A stretch of 64,000 nucleotides of DNA, taken from NCBI GenBank assembly GCA_013180625.2, contig SNVD02002414.1:103098-167097 (forward strand). The letters are read 5' to 3'. A program made the position numbers and the translations under genes. The notes under the pieces were generated by a model, which saw only the letters and a program-made list of their open reading frames with translations, was not told where the DNA came from and made no database searches. The DNA comes from Boswellia sacra. Lineage: Eukaryota > Streptophyta > Magnoliopsida > Sapindales > Burseraceae. Numbering within the stretch: the first letter of the stretch is position 1; each line of letters starts with the position of its first letter. Shown piece by piece: positions 46,760 to 57,880 of the stretch.

Positions 46760-47301
46760 CTTCGTGGTGACATACTCAATGTCAAATTTTGACAACCGGA
46801 CCAGTCATCTTGTTAGTTTCCCCACCAATGATGGTGCTTCGTAAAGATACTTCATCGGATCCTCCTTTGAGATAGCCTTAATCTTATAGGACTGAAAATA
46901 TGGCTTAACTTCTTTGAGAGCCGAATCATGGCTACGCGTGTTTTCTCCACCTAGCTATACTTTGTCTCGTACGGTATAACTTCTTTCTAAGATGGTAGAT
47001 GTCACGTTCTATGCCATTCCCATCTTCCTGTGCCAGCACACAGCACCATTGGCCTCCTTCTCAAGTGCGAAGTAGAGAATCAAATTCTCACTAGGTTTTG
47101 GTAGTCTCAAAACTGGTGAATTCTATAAGTACTTCTTAATCTTCTCAAATGCTTATTGACATTGATCATTCCACTCTATCGGCTGTTCCTTCTTTAGAAA
47201 CCTGAAAATCGATGCACAAACTGTGTCAACTTGGCAATGAACCGACTAATATATTGGATCTTCTCAAGAAACTCTCGAACTTCTTTTTCAGTCTTGGGTG
47301 A
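46760..47301 (-). pseudogene. pol: Tat Gypsy end of RT and RNase H
   Basis: On the minus strand the piece begins with SPKTEKEVREFLEKIQYISR (RT thumb). RNase H remnants follow in several frames, down to the tether FDIEYVTTKVV at about 46765-46795, which joins across the Athila to GIVTIEFLAMNP at 23940. Stops and frameshifts throughout. Confidence 0.82.
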
Positions 47302-47306
47302 TGCCA

Positions 47307-50300
47307 TGTAACACCCTAAAGTGTACTAATGACATGATATTTTTATGTTACCATATATATATGTGTTGGGTATAGGTGTTGTTGTAATAAAATAAGGATT
47401 GGGAGAGGTGATTAAAAGAATTAAGGAAATAAGGGGCTGAAATGTGTTTTTCCCCTTCATGTTTATCCATATAAACCCCGTAGACTCTAGAAAGACTCAT
47501 TTTTCTTCCCCCTTTCTCTTTGAAACGTCCAGCAGCCTCTCTCCCTATATCTCTCAATTTTGCCGTGGAATCAAGAGGAGAGAAAGGAAACAAGAGTCCA
47601 AGAGGTAAAGATTCACTCCTCTAGCTCTAGCTCTAGCCATACCCATGCAATTAAGTGATGGTTTATTGTCATTTGTGATATTTCATGTTAGCATATACTG
47701 TAAATGGCTAGGAAAACATGAATTAGAGAGAGTTGGAAGAATTTAGAGATTTGATGATGCTAGGAAGCTAGAAGTAAAGTATGAGTATGAATCCTGCAGA
47801 GCTATTTTTCTAAATAGTGCTAAGTCCGAAAATTCCCATAAATTTCATGGTTGTTTGCTGAATCTTAAATTTATATATGGTAAGCTAGACACATCAAGGA
47901 GTTTATAGAATTTTGAAACACTTAAAAATTCATAGTGTGTGAATTGTAATGAATTTTTAAAGTTCTGGTTCAAAATTGTGAATTCCCCTATTGTAGAACA
48001 GGGCATGGGAAATGAACTCGATTTGAGGGAGAAAATATTTGTAAAATTTCTTGAATTTTATAATGAAAACCCTTGGATATATTTTCTATTAGACTGTAAA
48101 TTTTCATGGTTTTTTGAATTGTGTATGAATTTTCATGAATTTCCAAAACTGGACTTAAAGAATTGCGAATAACAATGTCCAGAATAGAGCATATGAAGTA
48201 AATTTCATTTGACTGACTCAAACCCCTTATAAAATCATGATTTTTGGTGGAATGACTCCTATATGTGTGTCGTTCTAGACTGATAAGTTTGGTAGAGATT
48301 TGATTATTGTAGAATTTTATAAAATTCTTCAAAGTTTCACTGTTCAGTTGAGAGGTCTGTAGACAGATTTGCTGTGTGAATGAAATTAAGAATTTTCAAG
48401 GGGTATATGACCTTATTTTGACTTAATAAAATTCATGGAGTATAATATGTATGTATATTTGAGTTCCATAAAGTTTGGTGATGATTGGAAATGAATAACC
48501 TTTTATTATAATAATCCAATCAATATGTGTGTGTGATAGAGTTTAATAAATGATGTTATTGGTTGGTTGAACTGTTGTTAACCTATAAGGGGTTTAATGA
48601 TTTCTATATGGACACTGATCAATGTATCATGACTATGGCAATGGTTACCAAAGAGGAAGGAAAAGAAGAAGAGATGAACTTTAAACAACTACATGTCAAG
48701 AAATACAGGAAAACAAAATTAAGAGGCCAGGTTAATCAGGTAAGTGACTAGACCCTTCTGAGGACATAACAGATGTTAACTCTTAATGAAATATGTTTAA
48801 TGACTGTGTTTGTGAACACATGTGAAATGTGTTAATGGAATGTGGATGGGACCATGAATACATGGACCTTGATATGGGAAATGATTTGATTGGGGTTTGT
48901 AGTGATTTATGAAATGTGTGATTTCGCACACTTTGATATGTATGCGAGTTACATGTTGGTGTAAATTCTGTGTGTGTGAGATATAGAAATGTGAATGTGC
49001 CCTCGTATATGTGAATTTGTTGTGATATGGCTTGAATAACATTGCCAATGAAACGATGTGTGTATATGAAGAATGAAATACATGCCAAACGTTCGAGGAT
49101 ACTATTTCCTCATGTGAGATGGCATGACAGATGAATGTCTATGAAACACCATGTGTATTAGAGTGCCATGAATATGTATGAGTGAAAAATGAATGAGATC
49201 AGTTATACGTGGACATAATTGTGCAACGATATGATTGAAATACATCGAAGAGTAATGGACAGGTTAGCACTAATAAAGAAGTCAATGGGTTTCTATGTGT
49301 GTAGAAATAATGCCAATGTGTGGATTGTGCACATCCATAAGTGTGTATGAGATTTGTAGGCTTATTGTATTTATGAATGTATATGGGATTAATGAGAAGC
49401 CTACATAGAACCTCAATTATGGTAGTGAACTGCAATATTGTGATATGTGAAGGCATGCATCACTGTGTGATGTGTTATGAATTTGAAATTAAATGCCAAG
49501 CCCATAGGAATATATTGAATGTCGAATGTGAAATGTGATACTGTTAAATGCTAGCATTATGGTGAATGAATTGTGACAAGTTGTGATTAGGTTAGAAGCT
49601 TGACATAGAGCTTTAATTATGCAACTGAAATATGAAACGTGATATGTGAGTGAAAGCTTAATATAGAGCTTCACTTATGTGACTGAATGTGAAAACTGAT
49701 ATTTGAACGGCATGCCACAACTTAGGATACTTGGCTCTCATAGCTTGAGGGGAGGTCTGGACCATGTGTTTCCCTGCATGGGATTAAGTAGCATGGGCCT
49801 GGTATCGCCCGGATTGTCAAACTAGCCTTGAGTTATTTCAAGTGTAGGCGTCTCTATGTATATGTACTATTCCATGCGGTAAGATAGAGTCCAGCAGAAC
49901 TATGTGGCTATCACCTTCGAGTGATGACGGATTCGTGAAATGTGAGAAATACTCACTGTGACGATGCCTTGCCTACGAATGCCGCCAATGGGTGGCTATG
50001 TGATATGGTCCCATATATATGATGTGACTATGGTATGATAAGTCTTACCTTGATTAGAGAGCACTGTTCCTAAGTATCTGTGATTGTCCTATGGAAGCTT
50101 CTAAAATTATGTGAAATGGATATCCATATGAAAAATGTAGCTAGCTTGTGGAAACTCATGTGTGAATGATTTATGTGTTTATGGGAGCACATGAGGATAT
50201 AATAGACTTGTGGAAAGTTTATTTGTAAATCAGACATGTGTATATAAATGGGTGTATGTGATGAGCTTTGACTTGGAAAAGCCACGTTTGATTACCCATA

Positions 50301-50964
50301 GACAGGTATTTATGGAATTAGAAATGTGACTGGATAAGAGAGTAATTAGTCTAGGAAATTGGCCAATGATACAGGATTGGCGCAAGAGCACCATTAAATG
50401 GTGCAGGAGTGCATCTTTAACAGACCTAAAGAGGTATAGGCAGAGAATTATCATTGCTGCGTGATACCTTTCGTGCTGGAGCGCCACTTGTACCGGCTCA
50501 AGTAAGAGAAAATAAAGAGTTGGTGCGTGCGTGCCCCTCCCTTGGTGCAGGAGCGCGAAACTGAAATTCGCAACGGATTGGAAATCAGAAACTTGGCACT
50601 ACCATGCCAGTTCCCTCGGGCAGGGGTGCAATCCTTGAATAGTGAAATCAATTTTATGACTTTCTTGGCAGGGCACTGGTGGCTTGTATACCAAGAAATG
50701 AACCGTAATTGGTGATTTATGGAATAAGTATTTAAAAGTAGTCATATCTAAAATGGTTATCGCCATTAATTGTTTTATTTTGAGTGTTATGCCAATTTTC
50801 ATAATTCTAGCTACTTACTAAGTTTCATAGTCACTAGTCTGCTGTGTACCTCAAGTAATCGATCAGTTAAAGATTATGGGAGGATCTCGGAATAGCAACG
50901 ACTATGCTCCCTTGGCAAGCTCTTTTTCACTGCAGTATTACTATATTGGGTGCGGGTTGTGACA
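47307..50964 (+). mobile_element. 3.66-kb probable solo LTR of a Tekay/Del-like chromovirus
   Basis: Starts TGTAACACCC and ends GGGTTGTGACA, with flanks TGCCA (47302-47306) and TGGCA (50965-50969); one change separates them, and the broken Tat RT motif joins when the insert and one flank are removed. TGTAACACCC...TTGTGACA ends and a very long LTR are typical of Tekay/Del chromoviruses. ATATAAA at 47469-47475 may be the TATA box. The middle is a TG/GA-rich tract full of TGTGAATG/GAAATGTG words. No PBS, PPT or protein domain is visible, so it is one LTR; a domainless large derivative is the alternative. Confidence 0.75.
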
Positions 50965-50969
50965 TGGCA

Positions 50970-51835
50970 TCTCTATAATTGCCTTAACCTTGTCTGGATC
51001 AACTTCTATCCCTTTCTTACCTATTACAAACCCTAATAATTTCCTTGAGGTGACTCTAAAGACATACTTTTCGGATTTAGCCGCAATTTGTATTTCTTCA
51101 TCCTTTCTAGGAATCTATCTAAAGCTTCAAAGTGACCTTCTCGAGTCTTAGATTTCACTATCATGTCATTCACATATACTTCTGTCTCTTTGTCCATCAT
51201 GTCATAAAACAACATTGTCGTCATTTGTTGGTAAGTTTCCCTGCATCTTTCAACCCGAAGGGTATCACCTTATAACAGTAGGTTCCCCATTTCGTAATAA
51301 AGGTTGTAGTCATCATGTCTTCGTTAGCCATCATTATTTGGTTGTATCCCGAAAGCCCATCTACAAACAAAAACATCACACTGGTAACAGCACTATCCAC
51401 TAACACATCAATATGAGGCAAAAAGAAATCACCATTCGATGAGGCCTATTCAAGTCTTTTTAATCCATATACATTCACCCTTCCATCCTTCTTTAGTACT
51501 GCCACAATTTGGCTAACTATTCTGGATATTTCACCACTTCTAAAAACTTGGCTTCAATCTGCTTGGAAACTTCTTCCTTGATTTTCTGAACCCATTTCAA
51601 TCTCAACCTTCTTAACTTTTGCCTAATCAACTTCATGTGCGGATATGCTGGAATCATATGCTCAACGATGCTTCTCTTGATTCTAGGCATGTCATCATAG
51701 GACCAGGTGAAGACTGCTTCATGATTCTTTAGTAAATTTTCAAATCTCTCTCTATTTTCAGGAGTTGTATCAAGTGCACTACATATGTTCTTAGGTTTTT
51801 CGATTATACCAAGATTAATGTCACGAGTTTGAATG
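50970..51835 (-). pseudogene. pol: Tat Gypsy reverse transcriptase
   Basis: Minus-strand order: FTWSYDDMPRIKRSIVEH (51831-51517 segment), a shifted segment, FLFVDGLSGYNQIMMANEDM (51421-51221), then VYVNDMIVKSKTREGHFEAL (51224-51033). The catalytic YVDD box is YVND, losing one metal-binding Asp. Frameshifts at about 51515 and 51225. It continues across the solo LTR at 47306. Confidence 0.88.
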
Positions 51836-51840
51836 GTATG

Positions 51841-53252
51841 TGATGCGTTCGAAACTAGCAAGTATACTAGTCGCACAAGTAATAAAGTGATAAGTAAGAT
51901 ATCGTTCCCACGAGGATTGATTCTAATTGAATTTGTTATTTCCAGCAACAATAAACTAAACAGGGGGGATTTTTGTTGAATGATTTACTAAATGAAATAA
52001 GAATGCAAGTAAAGAATAACAAAACAGAAAGTAAATTTGAATGAAAAATCAATGGGAGAAAGCTGGTTAAGGGATCCTTCTCTACCACAAGATATGGATT
52101 TGCGAATTAATTGTAGAATTGTCATCTAATTACAGCATTGAAGTTATCAACCGTAGATAATAACAAGCTCTATTACCCCAATCTTTCCTTACTTTGTTGT
52201 TAAATAAAACAAGCTCTTTATTTAATCTCTATCCATTAAACAACCTAGAACAAGCTCTCTAAATTTAATTCAATGGATGCATTACGATAAGAAAGATAGG
52301 TTGATCTAAGCAATAAACACACAAGCTCGGATTATTTAACTTAGGTTGTATTCTCCAATTGCAATCTCTGATCACAATTTTGCTACTAATGATTAGAAAT
52401 TCAAGACAATTACGGATCAAGATTTCTAGTCTAGCAATAGACAATATCCAGATTATATTCAGTTGGCCACCCAAATACAATCCAGCAAGCAATCATAAGC
52501 ATTAGACATGGGAAAATACAAGCAACTTCAATTAGAGAATTGGATAACAACTTCTTGCACAATCAACTTACAAAAACCATATCAGGGGCTTTGAAATCAC
52601 CCTCAACCAATTCAGATTCAGTTACACATGTTTAAGAACGTGGTAAATACAATACAACATGGAGACATTCCAGAAAATGAAAGGGAAGGAAAAAACTTAG
52701 CAAATTTGATGTAATTCTCTTTGGATTGTAGTTCTTCCTCTTTCCAAGCTTCCTTTCTCCTTCAAGAACTCCAAGAGATGAAAGAATTCCAGAGCTGCAG
52801 CCTCCACCACGTTCTCCCCTCTTCAAGTTATGAAAATAAAACCCTAAAATGTGTTTAAATACTCTGCTACAGTAACTGCTACAGTGTCCCGTATTATACA
52901 TGCTACAGTGATGTGTGGAATTACATTTCTACACTTCTCACACTGTTTTGATTACAACTTTAGGTACACTGAATGGATTCATAAACCGTAAATTTCTCCA
53001 AAAAGTAGACTTCGAGAGCTTTTCAACGGTATATGATATGTCATCGGGTTCATTGTATATCAATACAATTAAATCCGAGAAGATGGTTGACTAGCAGAGG
53101 TGAAAATGAAGGGTTTTACTCCATTTTTGTGCAAGTTGCTCCAAAACTCCTACAAACATCAAAATCACACAAAAACATAAAAATACCAAGGAATATAGCA
53201 AAGAAACATGGACGAATTGATATGAAAATGATATATAAATAGACACTTATCA
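51841..53252 (-). mobile_element. Solo LTR, 1412 bp, copy B (minus)
   Basis: Inverted, near-identical-length copy of 19776-21187. On the plus strand it starts TGATGCGTTC and ends ACACTTATCA, with perfect TSD GTATG (51836-51840, 53253-53257). It splits the Tat element between protease and RT. No internal region is present. Confidence 0.9.
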
Positions 53253-53257
53253 GTATG

Positions 53258-54281
53258 GATGTCAAATATGCTAGTGAAATACAAATTATGATGTATAGTA
53301 CCATTAGGAAAGACATCACATAAGTAAGCAAACTAAATCTTATTGCATCAAATTCAGAAGCATAGAGAATGTCCTTTTCTTCAAAGAGGTTGGGCGCAAA
53401 TACATCCTCATAAAATACATCTTTGATTCCTTCTTTGATGAATACGGCAAGGTCAATCGACAAGTCCATTGGTGGTGTTTGATCTTGAGGCTTCTCCTCC
53501 TTAATGGCCATCTTCTCCATTTCCTCAACCAAGTCATTCCCCCTGGAAATTCTTGTGTGACGGATATCCTTGAAAATCTTGAATTCGAGCTTCATCATTC
53601 CCTTGAAAACCCATGGTTCAGCAACTCCCACATACTTTATGTCTTGGGCTTTGACAAACTTGATAAGTCTCCCCTTCTTGGGCTTAAAGTCTTTTTCTTT
53701 CCCATTAGACTTATAACCTAAACCTCCTACAGAAGTTTGGCCTTTGAAATCTGGAAGGCTTGGTAAACTATGTCCATTCCTGGAAAATATCCTTGTTTCT
53801 TCATTATCCTAATGAAAATTGGACTGACTTCATTAATCATTGCTACATGAAAGCCTCCCATGTAGGGCATCTCTCTAACCTTCACACTTAAGGTAGCTGG
53901 TGCAATAGTTGAAGCTACATGAGTGATTAGAATCTTTCCATCTATGTTGAATTATATCTTTTGATGTAGTTTGGAAGGGACTCCACCAAGTGGATGAAAC
54001 CATGCTCGTCCCAATAAAGCAGCAAAGGTGACTGGAATGTCTAGAACAGTAAATTCTACCACTACTTCAATTGGCCTAGTTTTCACTAATGCCTTGAAGA
54101 TCCCAATGGTGCTCCTTTTTGAGTTATCATAGGCCCTGGTCACTATCTTACAAGGCTTAAGCTCATCTTCATTGACCCTGTGCTTGTGTAAAATCTTCTT
54201 TGCCAAAATGTTAATGGCTGATCCATCATTCACCATGATGCAAGGAGATGTCTTCCCACCAATCTCTATGGTGATGAACAA
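53258..54281 (-). pseudogene. pol: Tat Gypsy protease and linker
   Basis: Minus-strand 54281-53952 contains MVNDGSAINILAKK (aspartic protease active site, D-G-S in place of D-T-G, as in many Tat elements) and LLGRAWFHPLGGVPSKLHQK. The linker to RT (53631-53258) has MAIKEEKPQDQTPPMDLS and is cut by solo LTR copy B. Confidence 0.85.
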
Positions 54282-54284
54282 CGA

Positions 54285-54941
54285 TTAGTCATGATTTTTT
54301 CCTTTGAAAGGTAGATCTTCATTGGCGCTTTGGGATGATATCAACAAATCCCAAGTACTAGCATTCGCTTGGATCTTCTTTAATTGCTTGATGACTTGGT
54401 CATCTTCGTGTTCCTTGGTTTCTTCTTTGGCAACTTCTTTACCTTTCTCAACAGTCTTCCAAGTTGTTTTTTCCCTCTCGTTCTTCTTTTTATTGTAAAA
54501 TATACCACTCCTTTTCACTCTTTGGACATTTTCACTCTCATCCTTAAATGTTTCTCCCTCGACTCTCACTCCCTTTTCTTCATCATTGCTAAAGTCAGCC
54601 TAAAAGTTTAGAAGGGTCCTGACTTTAGGAATGTCATCCCAAATACCTATAACTCTTACTTCTTTGCACCTTTTAGGTAAGCTCTCCCTTCTCACAAGGT
54701 TCTTAATTCGCTTCCCTTTCCTAGCTTTGGCACCCTTCTTCATTTTGAGTCTTCTAGGTGTTGGGCCTCTTCTTGCCCCTTTCTAGCCATCCACTTCTTG
54801 GCAAAAGCACTCGATGATGTGGACTTCTTCTTGGTTAATGCTTCTTCATTCTCCACCTCAACTTCCTCTTCATCTACTTTTTGTTGTTCTTCTTCCTCAT
54901 GGTCGCTCAGGCAAACAAATTTGGTTTCTAAGCTTCACTTG
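54285..54941 (-). pseudogene. gag: Tat Gypsy gag C-terminal part
   Basis: Lysine/glutamate-rich segment (KKKNEREKTTWKTVEKGKEV, DDQVIKQLKKIQANASTWDL), a basic stretch at about 54650-54790 and an acidic stretch (DHEEEEQQKVDEEEVEVENE) at about 54830-54910. It is cut at 54941 by the chromovirus insertion. Assigned from its place upstream of the protease. Confidence 0.7.
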
Positions 54942-55439
54942 TGTAACGACCCGCCCAATTTACTTGCTAGAGAGCCCATTTATGTGTAAGGACTTGGCCT
55001 GGCTTCTAGAAAGTTGCAAGCCCAAGCCCATTTTCTAGAATACTCTAGCAAGATAGGATATTATCAGAATATTCCTTTGTACTTATCTAATTATGTAAAG
55101 TTCTAGATAAGGATAAATTAGGACCATTAGATGCATTAGATCTAGGCCATTCATTTGAGAGGTGGTTCCTATATAAACCCCTCCAAGCTCATTCGTAAAT
55201 CATCCACAACAATCCACAGAAATACAAGCATTGTAAAGCTTTCTCATATAATACAAAGCTCTTTTGCTTAGCAATACTTGCCTCCATCTCTTCTCTTCTT
55301 TGCCTACAGGCTCTTCGGCTCAACGGTCCTTTCTTCTCATTGAGTGAGAAGACTAGCATCAATGCTTACATAGCAACTTTTGGAGTCAAGTTACCTAAGT
55401 GTCGCACGAGCAGCTGCGCAAACCTCTAAGCTCGTGACA
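54942..55439 (+). repeat. 5' LTR of the chromovirus relic
   Basis: 498 bp from TGTAACGACCC to CTCGTGACA. TATATAAA lies at about 55170-55177. The preceding five bases are ACTTG; the matching TSD would be outside the window. Confidence 0.8.
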
Positions 55440-55460
55440 GTTGGTATCAGAGCACGGTTC
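55440..55460 (+). promoter_or_regulatory. Primer-binding site (initiator Met tRNA type)
   Basis: GTTGGTATCAGAGCACGG directly follows the LTR; TGGTATCAGAGC is complementary to initiator Met tRNA. Confidence 0.9.
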
Positions 55461-55471
55461 GAGCGCAAGAG

Positions 55472-56572
55472 CATGGCATCCGACCTTGAAGTGACCATAG
55501 AGGAAGTTCGTGGATGAAAGGAGTAACCTCAACCACATGCACAAGGAAAACGAGGTAAGTCCAAAGCTCCATCCTCGGAGTCTTTAGAGCCTCGTGTTGC
55601 TAGCTTAGAGCAAACTATCTGAAGAATAGACAATGCAATTGAGGGCCTCTCCGATTGTCTCGAAGGCCTAGAGACAGACTATGGAGAGATCACCCAAGCA
55701 ACAAAGTCCAACATTTTTAAGTTTAGTAACCTATGAAAAGGAGTTAGATAACCTTACACGAGAGCTCATCGGCTTGCGGACCTTTGTGGAGAATGAGTTG
55801 CGAGCAATTCGTACGGATGTGGATGAATCCCGCACGAAATGAGAGAAGCATCAATGTGACCATGGTAACCCCTCTTACCCAAGTGGGCTAAGCTCCATGC
55901 ACGTGCCTACTCCTACCATTTATAATGGCACTCGCAACGCCACGGAAGTTGAGAACTTTCTATTTGGCTTAGAGCAATACTTCGAAGCCAAATGTGTTCG
56001 TGATGATGCTTTGAGGATCGACATTGCACCAACATTCCTTTGAGATGCAGCCCAATTGTGGTCGCGTCGCAAGCATGGCGCGTGGGTAGAGGCTTCTTAT
56101 CCCTTCGCACATGGGAGGATTTCAAGAGAGAGCTTCGGAAGCACTTCTCTCCTAGCAATGCCGAAAAGGAGGCAATGGGTCGCCTCCACCGTTTGAAGCA
56201 AGATGGCACAATCCGAGAGTACATCGAAGAGTTCACCACCATCATCCTCGACGGACTCAAAGATTGGGTGAGGGTTGAGCTTGAAGGCGCGGCATACAAA
56301 ACCTTGATGATGCCATAGCCGTGGCTGAGTCCCTCATTGACTACACATCCCAATCAAAGGAAAGGAAGACCAACCAAGGGAAAGGTGGGGGAGAGCAGAA
56401 TACCAAGAAGGAACATGCTCGAAAGGAAGGTGGTGCACGAAAACCATCCGGGGGAGACAAGCGTGACACACCCAACAAAGGTAAGTCCGATACCCCCAAA
56501 CCTAAAAGTCCTTACTTTATTTGTGATGGCCCTCATTGAGTTCAGGATTGCCCAAAGAGGAAGACCCTCAAC
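55472..56572 (+). pseudogene. gag: Chromovirus gag
   Basis: The N-terminal half is full of stops. The frame 56040-56318 has the retrotrans_gag core (TWEDFKRELRKHFSPSNAEK, RLHRLKQDGTIREYIEEFTT), then a deletion joins EEFTTIILD to GLKDWVRVELEG, losing about 20 residues usually found between. A lysine-rich tail leads to a zinc knuckle, YFICDGPH*VQDCPK, with the first Cys now Tyr and a stop inside. Confidence 0.85.
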
Positions 56573-57253
56573 GCCCTAGCCGCTCAACATGAGGGCATAC
56601 AAGTTGAGGAGCCACAAGCGGAGATGGGTTCTCTCCGTACCATTGGCGCACTTAAAAGACCCAATCATGTTCAAAAGGGTCTAATGTATGTGAGCGCCAC
56701 GATCAACGGCAAGGACGTGCGTGCGATGCTTGATACGGGAGCCACACACAACTTCATTTCCGAAGACAAGGCCAAACGGGTAGGCCTCAACTATGTCAAT
56801 GGAGGAGGCACAATCAAGGCGGTAAACTCACCCGCCAAAGCAATATTGGGAGTGTCCAAGGCAACGACGGTACAACTTAGCACATGGAACGGTAAGCTTG
56901 ATTTCTCCATCGTTCCCATGGATGACTTTCAAGTAGTGCTTGGAATGGAATTCTTGGACCAAGCTCATGCCTTCCCCATACCATCTTCTAACTCCCTCAA
57001 CATACTCGATGGGAGTCATGCATGCATGGTCAAGGCGGAACGCGTAACAAAAGTTGAAGGTAAAACGTTCTCTGCACTACAACTCAAACGGGGAACGGAG
57101 ATGGATCCAAGCTTCCTTACAACCATTCGAGAACCAAATAATGAGGAGGATGTTGCCATTGCCGAAGACCCAATGCCAAGGAAAATTCGAGCCATTCTTG
57201 AGAAATATAAGGATGTGAAGCCTCGAGAGTTCCCAAAGAAATTGCCTCCATGA
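56573..57253 (+). pseudogene. pol: Chromovirus protease
   Basis: Open 56624-57253. It has the aspartic protease site MLDTGATHNFISED, KATTVQLSTWNGKLDFSIVP and VVLGMEFLDQAHAFPIP, then the pre-RT segment IRAILEKYKDVKPREFPKKL. A single TGA (57251-57253) follows. This is the best preserved frame of the element. Confidence 0.9.
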
Positions 57254-57682
57254 CAGGAAGTGAAGCATCAAATCGAGTTGAAGCTCGATCCCAAGCTTCC
57301 AGCCATGGCACCTTATAGCATGGCGCCACCCAAACTTGCGGAGTTAGAAAAACAACTCCAAGACTCGCTTGAGTATAAAGCGGGCAAGACAAATGTTGTG
57401 GCTAACGCCCCAAGTCACAAGGCGAAACTCGCCACTTCGAGCATGAGTCCTCCACAAAGCGTGCTCATCGATGGTATCAAATAAGGCCTAGAGCACGACC
57501 CCATAGCCGACAACCTATTGAAGTTGGCAAGTGAGAGGAAGAGTCCAATGGCCTACAAGCTTGCAAAGGTATGGCATGAGCAAGCCAATACTACAAGAGC
57601 ATGCTTGAACAAGGTTGCCAAACGGAGGAAGAAGTGGGCGGACACCAAAAGACGACACCTCACATTTCAAGAGGGGGACATG
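57254..57682 (+). pseudogene. pol: Chromovirus pol remnant, RT and integrase cores deleted
   Basis: Starts with the RT entry (HQIELKLDPKLPAMAPYSMA, PPKLAELEKQLQD) and jumps directly to the RNase H end LEYKAGKTNVVANAPSHKA, so the whole RT is missing. A second jump at about 57560 goes from KSPMAYKLAK to HEQANTTRACLNKVAKRRKK (integrase C-terminal side), so the D-D-E core is missing. It ends FQEGDM where Copia-2 sequence begins. Confidence 0.85.
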
Positions 57683-57880
57683 TGTTAGCCCTAAGGCCAC
57701 ATGATAATTTTGATGATAACAATACACATTGATTAATTGAGATTTACTAACATGTTATTTATGTGCAAGACTAATATCATTAAAATAATTATAAAATGAA
57801 GAAGAGGCTTATTAAAATGAAGTGTTGAAGCTAAGGAGAAGACTACATGTTAAAGGCACCAAGGTTTAAGAACAAGGTTT
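57683..57880 (+). repeat. Partial Copia-2 LTR, first 198 bp
   Basis: Same sequence as the start of the LTR at 57881 with about 5% differences. It begins TGTTAGCCCT and breaks off at AACAAGGTT, after which a new full LTR begins. It is either the start of an older Copia-2 LTR entered by the younger one, or a local tandem duplication. Confidence 0.85.

Larger units (their letters stand above)
22830..54941 (-). mobile_element. Tat-lineage Gypsy element, minus strand, split by four insertions
   Basis: Its pieces in reading order are 54941-53253 (gag end, protease), 51840-50965 (RT), 47306-46755 (end of RT and first RNase H) and 23976-22830 (second RNase H, integrase). Each cut is flanked by a TSD of the inserted element, and the broken motifs join across it. 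The order PR-RT-RH-second RH-INT identifies the Tat/Ogre branch. I could not locate its LTRs; the gag start lies to the right of, or was lost with, the chromovirus insertion. Confidence 0.85.
54942..57682 (+). mobile_element. Chromovirus-like Gypsy relic with internal deletions
   Basis: 5' LTR, PBS, gag, protease and the start of pol are followed by two internal losses that remove RT with most of RNase H, and the integrase core. It ends inside the pol tail at 57682, where Copia-2 sequence begins; the 3' LTR is not in the window. The base composition is visibly richer in GC than the neighbours. Confidence 0.85.

Noticed and set aside
49199..50285. Several small His/Ser-rich minus-strand frames in the 3.66-kb insert
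   Set aside because: They reflect TG-rich composition; no domain or start signal.
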